Source: Peromyscus leucopus
Taxonomy: Eukaryota > Chordata > Mammalia > Rodentia > Cricetidae
Direction of reading: 5' to 3'
Length of the DNA stretch: 64,000 nucleotides
NCBI RefSeq assembly: GCF_004664715.2
Contig: NC_051074.1
Coordinates: 15,973,678 to 16,037,677 of the forward strand
This document shows positions 58,955-64,000 of this stretch, piece after piece (the first letter of the stretch is position 1; every line of letters starts with the position of its first letter). The notes under the pieces are model-generated. The model worked only from the letters and a program-made list of their open reading frames with translations, did not search any database and was not told where the DNA came from. Both the position numbers and the translations under genes were made by a program.

Positions 58955-59460
58955 ATCCTATATCTTTGGGCCATCCAGCTTCTGGTTCCTGGACATCCTG
59001 GAAATGTCAGGCCAAGGCTACCAGCAAAACATGGCCCATAGAATCAACTAAAGAAGTCTCACAGGGGCTCACAGAAACTGAAGTGGCAATCATAGATCCT
59101 GCATGGGACTTTTCTAGCTCTTCTGCATACATGCTGTGGTTGTTAGCTTGGTGTTCTTGTGGGACTCCTAACAGTTGGAGTGGGGTGTCTCTGACCCTTT
59201 TAGTTATTCTAGGGGTCCTTTTTAATCTTTCCATATGGTCTCAACCAACCTTGACATGAGGGTTATGTACCTAGTCTTTTTACATTGTGTTATACTGTGT
59301 TCGTTTCATATCCCTGGGAGGCCTGATCTTTTCTGAAATGAAATGGAGAAGTGAATCTAGAGGAGAAGGGAGGTGTTGGGTAAACTTGGAAGAGTGGAGA
59401 GAGGGATAACTGAGGGCCCAAAGTAGTGTATGATAGAGGAATAAATAAAAAGAAAATGTG
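58955..59460 (+). mobile_element. LINE-1 3' UTR (Lx-type)
   Basis: cctgcatgggacttttctag, cttgtgggactcctaacagt, 'tatccctgggaggcctgatc', a purine-rich tract (59345-59405) and gaggaataaataaaaagaaa. 5'-truncated to about 500 bp. Open frames on both strands here are not conserved. Confidence 0.9.
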
Positions 59461-59511
59461 CACAACGTATTTTATATTACTTTTTCGATAACACTTTAAA
59501 ACATGCTCATA

Positions 59512-59686
59512 AACCAGGCCTGGTGGTACACACCTTTAATCCCAGCACTTGGGAAACAAAGGCAAGTGTATCTCTGTGAGTTTAAGGACATTTGGTCTAC
59601 ATGGTAAATTCTAGAACAGCCAAGGTTAGGTAGTGAGACCCCATCTTGAGAAAAAAGCATCAAAAAATTTTAAATAAATAAAATAC
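59512..59686 (+). mobile_element. B1 SINE, older copy
   Basis: aggcctggtggtacacacct, ttaatcccagcacttgggaa, 'ccaaggttaggtagtgagac', 'cccatcttgagaaaaaagca' and a tail of AAAT units. The tail touches the start of duplication copy 2. Confidence 0.88.
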
Positions 59687-59993
59687 CTTGTTCATAAATG
59701 CTTCACTTCAAATTGTTTGACAAATGCTGTTTTAGAGAGAAAAAGGAGATAATCATTCTTACATCATTTGGTAAACTGACTAGTAGTTGGGATATACTTA
59801 GAGCAATGATACATTTTCAATCTATTATAATTATTAAACCTTTTTATTTTTAACACCTTTACTATTAACATATATTAATTTAGCAAAGCAAAGAACCTTA
59901 TTATGTGTCCTAGTGAGGGTTACTATTGCTATGATGAAACACCATGAGCATAGGTAAGCTGGGGAAAAGATTTTATTTGGCTTACACTACCAT
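59687..59993 (+). repeat. Local direct duplication, copy 2
   Basis: Matches 58095-58403 with roughly 15 substitutions and three 1-nt indels. To its right the dispersed repeat continues intact, so this copy keeps the original right junction. Confidence 0.93.
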
Positions 59994-60322
59994 ATTGTAG
60001 TCCATCACTAACTGAAGGAAGTCAGGTAGGAACTCTAGCAGGCCTGGAACCTGGAGGCAGGAGCTGATACAGAGGCCATGGAGGGGTGCTGCTTGCTGGC
60101 TTATTCATCATGGCTTGCTGAGTCTGCTTTCTTATAGAACCCAGGACCATCACCGCAGGGATGGCATAATCCACAATTGGCTGTCACCACTCCCCCTATC
60201 AATCACTAATTAAGAAAATGACATAAAGCCAGAACTTATAGAGACATTCTCTCAATTGAGTTCCTTCCTTTTAAATGACTATAGCTTTAATCAAGTTGAC
60301 ATAAAACTTTCCAGCACATTAT
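59905..60322 (+). mobile_element. Medium-reiterated rodent repeat
   Basis: gagggttactattgctatga, tgaaacaccatgagcatagg, cctggaacctggaggcagga, 'tttcttatagaacccaggac', 'tcaatcactaattaagaaaa' and a terminal 'caagttgacataaaactttc'. A very common rodent consensus, whose family name I do not assert. Its first ~90 bp are also present in duplication copy 1. Confidence 0.75.
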
Positions 60323-61504
60323 GGAAATTCCATGTATGTGTGAAAATGTTCCTTGACAATATTTACAGCTTTATTACCTTTTAAAATCTTCCTTCCCATC
60401 CCTGCCTTCCCTTTCCTCTTCCTTATCCATTTTATGTAAACATCTTTATCTGCTTTTCTCAACTTCCACATATGACAGAATACCCATGTTATTTGTTTTA
60501 TGACAACGACTAATTTCTTTTAGAGATATAGTCCAGGCTATTTCATCTCAACTATAAAAACCAATCAAAAGACTGCCAGTAGTTCCCTCTATCTAACATA
60601 AACTCTGAGTGATGTATGCCATGATCCTAGGTGAAGCCTATGATACCAATAGGACCAAACCATGTACCTACAAATTAACTTAAAATTAAGTATAGCAGGA
60701 GTTTAATCAAAATAAATATAAAGAAGCAAGTATGATGAAATAATGTTTTGCAAATTATTTAAATCTTGTAAGTTATCTACTTCTTTAAACTTGTAAAATG
60801 TATATATTGTTTCATTCTAGTAGTCCAATGCTTTGGCTGATCACAGCATCAGAGATCACTGAGGACAAAACTGTCCAGAATGGAGGACTTTGCAATTACT
60901 ACATATTTACTAGATATGTAGTATTAAATAATTTTTCAGAAACAATATTTCTATATAATATATATGGAATAACTAGTTTCATAAATATATATTTGAGCTT
61001 AAAATACAATATTTTTCCTATGATATAATAATATACAAAACAAGGAAAAATGGCTTTCCCTCTTTATGAAAAGGTAAAAATTTTTTGTTAATTAAAATGA
61101 TATTATGACCTAACATTTCATGGGGTCTGTTCTGGTGTGTTCTCTATGGGTAATTACCATGATATGCCTTTCTTTGCATTTCTCTATGAGAACTGGTGTT
61201 TGGGAAAGTCATGTTTAGAAGACTCTTCATGTAACTGTGATTATTATTGGAAATAATGAAGTCCTTTCACTATGACCCAAGATTAGCATTCTGCTTGCTA
61301 CCATGAAATGTGATTGGAAAAGAAATTGTATGATATCATCTAACTATTAGAACTATTCTGTTCTATATTTATTTTGAAATAATATTAGGGTTAAATCCAT
61401 CTGCCATTCACAAGTGTTAAGACTGTTGTAAAGAATTGGTCCATTCATAGGAACACTCTTTAAGTGTGTAGTTCTACAGAATATGATGGTTTTAAATTGC
61501 TTTA
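60323..61504. other. Unassigned stretch
   Basis: AT-rich and without recognised genes or repeats. Confidence 0.45.
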
Positions 61505-61712
61505 TTATTTTATTTGAATGGTGTCTTGTCTGTATGTATGTCTATGCATCGCATGCATGCTTGTTGCCGACAGAAGCTAGAATATGGAGCTAGATATCTG
61601 GGAAATGAAGTCAAAGGTGGTTCTGAGATTCCATATGAATGCTGAAAATTGAGCTCACATCTTCTTGAAGAGCATCCACCAGTCTTAACCACTGAACTGC
61701 CTCTCCAGCCCC
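61505..61712 (-). mobile_element. B3 SINE, reverse
   Basis: gtatgtatgtctatgcatcg, 'aaagctgaaaattgagctca'-type middle and the head complement 'cactgaactgcctctccagc'. Full length and diverged. Confidence 0.82.
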
Positions 61713-61799
61713 TGAATATGGAATTATTGAGGATCATATTTGAAGTAATTTGAATCCCTTGCATTTATTAGTTCCCCATATTTTTTTTCTTTACTCATT

Positions 61800-61920
61800 T
61801 TGTTCTAGACCTGTGTTTCTAGGTACTGCTGGTTGTCCAGGAACTTTCCATGTAAACCTGGATAGCCTTGAACTCATAGAATACATTTACATTTGCCTGC
61901 CAAGTGCAGAGTACCAACCA
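61800..61920 (-). mobile_element. Old B1-like SINE, reverse
   Basis: tgctggttgtccaggaactt, 'aacctggatagccttgaact' and 'gcctgccaagtgcagagta' follow the B1 complement. The 141-codon frame at 61750-62175 runs through it and is not a gene. Confidence 0.6.
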
Positions 61921-62992
61921 TACATAGTATCAGCTTTCGCAGTTCCCCACTATCCATTCAGCAGACAAGCTGTAATGCTGTTCTTCTACCAGCCCAGTCT
62001 TGCCACTGTGAATAAGGTGAACAAAGGACTGCTTCCTTCCCAATATACTAAAAACAGAGTGGAAACGATTCAAGGACAAAGCAAAGGGAAAAATATGGGA
62101 AAAACATTAAAAGAGCAAAAATTAATCATAATAGGAAAATGCAGTCATAGCACCTTTTTCAATTACAAAGAGTAAAATATTACTTTAAAATATACAAAAC
62201 AGATTTCAGTTTGCATGAAAGCCAAAAATAGATAAAAGATTAGAGATGAGGATCATCAATGGTTATGAAAATTTATTTTTAAAATGAAGGCAACATGCAA
62301 ATCCTGAATATAAATATAAGAACACAAATAAAAGTTCCTTTGAGATTCAGTTTTGGTCAAATATATCTACTGTCTCTAACTAGCAAAGATGATTGATTTT
62401 GCCCTTATTACATGGTATGGTAGGATATTTAAATGATTATATGATATATTTTTATATACTAATATCTGTGTGTTCTAAGTATACAATCAAGTGTGAAGAG
62501 CACCATTATAAACTAATTCACATATATTCTTACCTATATACATATTGCAAGTTGGTCATCCAGTGAGTATATATACATAAATGCTAATATATTGCTCCTA
62601 TATCTTATCATCTAAATGCTATATATAATTTTATTTAATATTTTAGATAACAGTTTACCAAAGTTTGTTTTCCTTCAATTCTGTCATTAATAATGATAAA
62701 TTGTACTTCAAGAATCTTTGGAATAAACTCCATTCTATATTATAGGACTCAATCATCACAGTGAGACTGACCATGAAATTTGAGATTAAAATATAAATTA
62801 GAAGATATTTTTATATTGGATTAGAATTTTACAAGTGTTATAAAATGTCAGATCACAGATTGATAATAGCTATTTAAGCTTGAAATTTCAACTTTTTTGC
62901 TAACCATGTCTATGTACCCAAATTCTTTCTTTTAATCCTTGCAAGTATAATGTGTATATTCCACAGAATAAGTTTCAAATATAAGTTCAGGA
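61921..62992. other. Unassigned AT-rich stretch
   Basis: No recognised gene or repeat. Confidence 0.45.
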
Positions 62993-62998
62993 TAGGTC

Positions 62999-63337
62999 TG
63001 TAGGTGGAGTTTTTCTGTATCTGAAATAACCACTCAGCGTCTTAATATAAATTATAAATATGTTGTCAATAGCTCAGGATTGTTACTACCTAATTCTTAC
63101 ATTTAAATAAACCCATATTTCTTATCTATGACACATGGCTCAGGGCTTGTTACCTGATTTTCTACACATGCTGCTTTTCTGGCAGCTGGATGACATCTCC
63201 TTTGACTTCCCCCTTTTCCTTCTAAGCATTCTGTTTGGCTGTCCCACCTATAATTTTTGCCAGGCTACAATCAGAGTTTTATTAAACCAGTTTGAGGGGC
63301 AAATGTTTACTGTGTACAAAGGGAGTATTCCACAGCA
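62999..63337 (-). mobile_element. Solo LTR, family LTR-T relative, copy 4
   Basis: 339 bp reading TGTAGGTGGAG...TTCCACAGCA, i.e. TG...CA. It shares the 'ataaccactcagcgtcttaa', 'catggctcagggcttgtta' and 'gggagtattccacagca' positions with this LTR group. Flanks taggtc (62993-62998) and tatgtc (63338-63343) agree at 5 of 6 bases. The 91-codon frame here is part of the LTR. Confidence 0.8.
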
Positions 63338-63343
63338 TATGTC

Positions 63344-64000
63344 TCCTTTAGCAATAATCTGTACTGCATGCACTATGGTTGTAAACATTTTGTTTCTGTA
63401 CCTGAAATAGCAATAAATAGGATTTGAAAGGATAGGTAAATGGATATCTTAGTCATTTTTGCTATGAATTTCTCTCCATATTTTTAATAATGATAAATCA
63501 AAATTTACTGATGTTTCTTATGGAAATGAAGTGACTCTGTCCTGATAGGTTAGAAAAGTTTCTAATCTACAAATAGCAACATTTCTACCAGAATTAGAAT
63601 GGATCTCTTTGAAAATTATTCTCTATATTCAAAGAAGATGGGCTACTGATGGATATCAGCAAAGTTTTAAAGTAATTAGGTTGTGATCCTAACTGAGTAA
63701 GCCACTTTATTTACAGAATAAAATGTGCTTATATGTGAACTAATGGTGCCAAATTAGGCTGATATTTTTCCATACTCTATTTTTTATGTTCAATATTTAT
63801 TATTGTCAAGAAACATACAAATTATCCACAATTTTATGTACTTGATATTTAATTAACTTATTTGATTATATATGTTTAAACAGAAACATAATAGCCTACT
63901 ACAAGTAGAGTACCAATTAATTGTTATTTAAAGAGAGATACTGAAAATTTTTATTTATTATAGACTTGTGTAATTTGATATAGGCAAGACACATTCTGCT
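63344..64000. other. Unassigned stretch to the window end
   Basis: AT-rich and without recognised genes or repeats. Confidence 0.45.

Noticed and set aside
61750..62175. Open frame of 141 codons
   Set aside because: It starts in unique sequence, runs through an old reverse B1 and has no family likeness; chance.

Overview
The window is nuclear DNA of a rodent and contains no gene I can support. It is AT-rich and full of rodent-specific interspersed repeats: B1, B2, B3, B4-type and ID SINEs, Lx-type LINE-1 3' ends, MaLR and class II endogenous-retrovirus LTRs, the hAT-derived URR1 element and many long (CA)n tracts. The B1 copies carry the internal stretch 'ccaagtgagttccaggaaa' instead of the murine form. 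From memory of such genomes this points to a cricetid (deer-mouse, vole or hamster relatives) rather than Mus or Rattus; the species is not determined. All open reading frames are short and most lie in repeats or microsatellites, so the region looks like a gene desert or a long intron.

Layout. 0.9-1.9 kb: a dead, intronless minus-strand retrocopy of Miox (myo-inositol oxygenase). 3.6-4.1 kb: first solo LTR of a family I call LTR-S; further copies are at 30.2, 32.9 and 56.7 kb, all minus strand. 5-20 kb: AT and CA microsatellites, LINE-1 3' ends (6.4, 9.5, 10.8 kb), B1, B2, B3 and B4-type SINEs and a MaLR LTR (10.5 kb). 21 kb: a possible LTR. 22.15-24.55 kb: a strongly degenerate tandem array of roughly 25-28 bp units, split by a medium-reiterated repeat that holds a 42-nt poly-T run. 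24.7-28 kb: old LINE-1 fragments. 28.4 and 29.6 kb: a 162-bp inverted duplication. 32.1 kb: a MaLR LTR. 34.4-35.8 kb: a LINE-1 with an inverted 5' part. 36.5-37.5 kb: a young B1, then a class II LTR (family LTR-T) with a remnant of internal sequence; LTR-T recurs at 49.3, 55.2 and 63.0 kb, always minus strand. 39-47 kb: Lx LINE-1 tails, SINEs and microsatellites. 50-53 kb: an ID element inside a SINE, and a LINE-1 split by a solo LTR. 55.6 kb: URR1. 58.1-60 kb: a direct local duplication of about 309 bp flanking about 1.28 kb.

No operon, pathway, CRISPR array or RNA gene was recognised. The most notable items are the degenerate tandem array, the inverted 162-bp copy with target-site-like flanks, the 309-bp local direct duplication, the 19-bp motif shared by an AT tract and a nearby site, and the LTR family that carries SINE-derived modules. 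Repeat family names come from recognition by eye, not from a database search.
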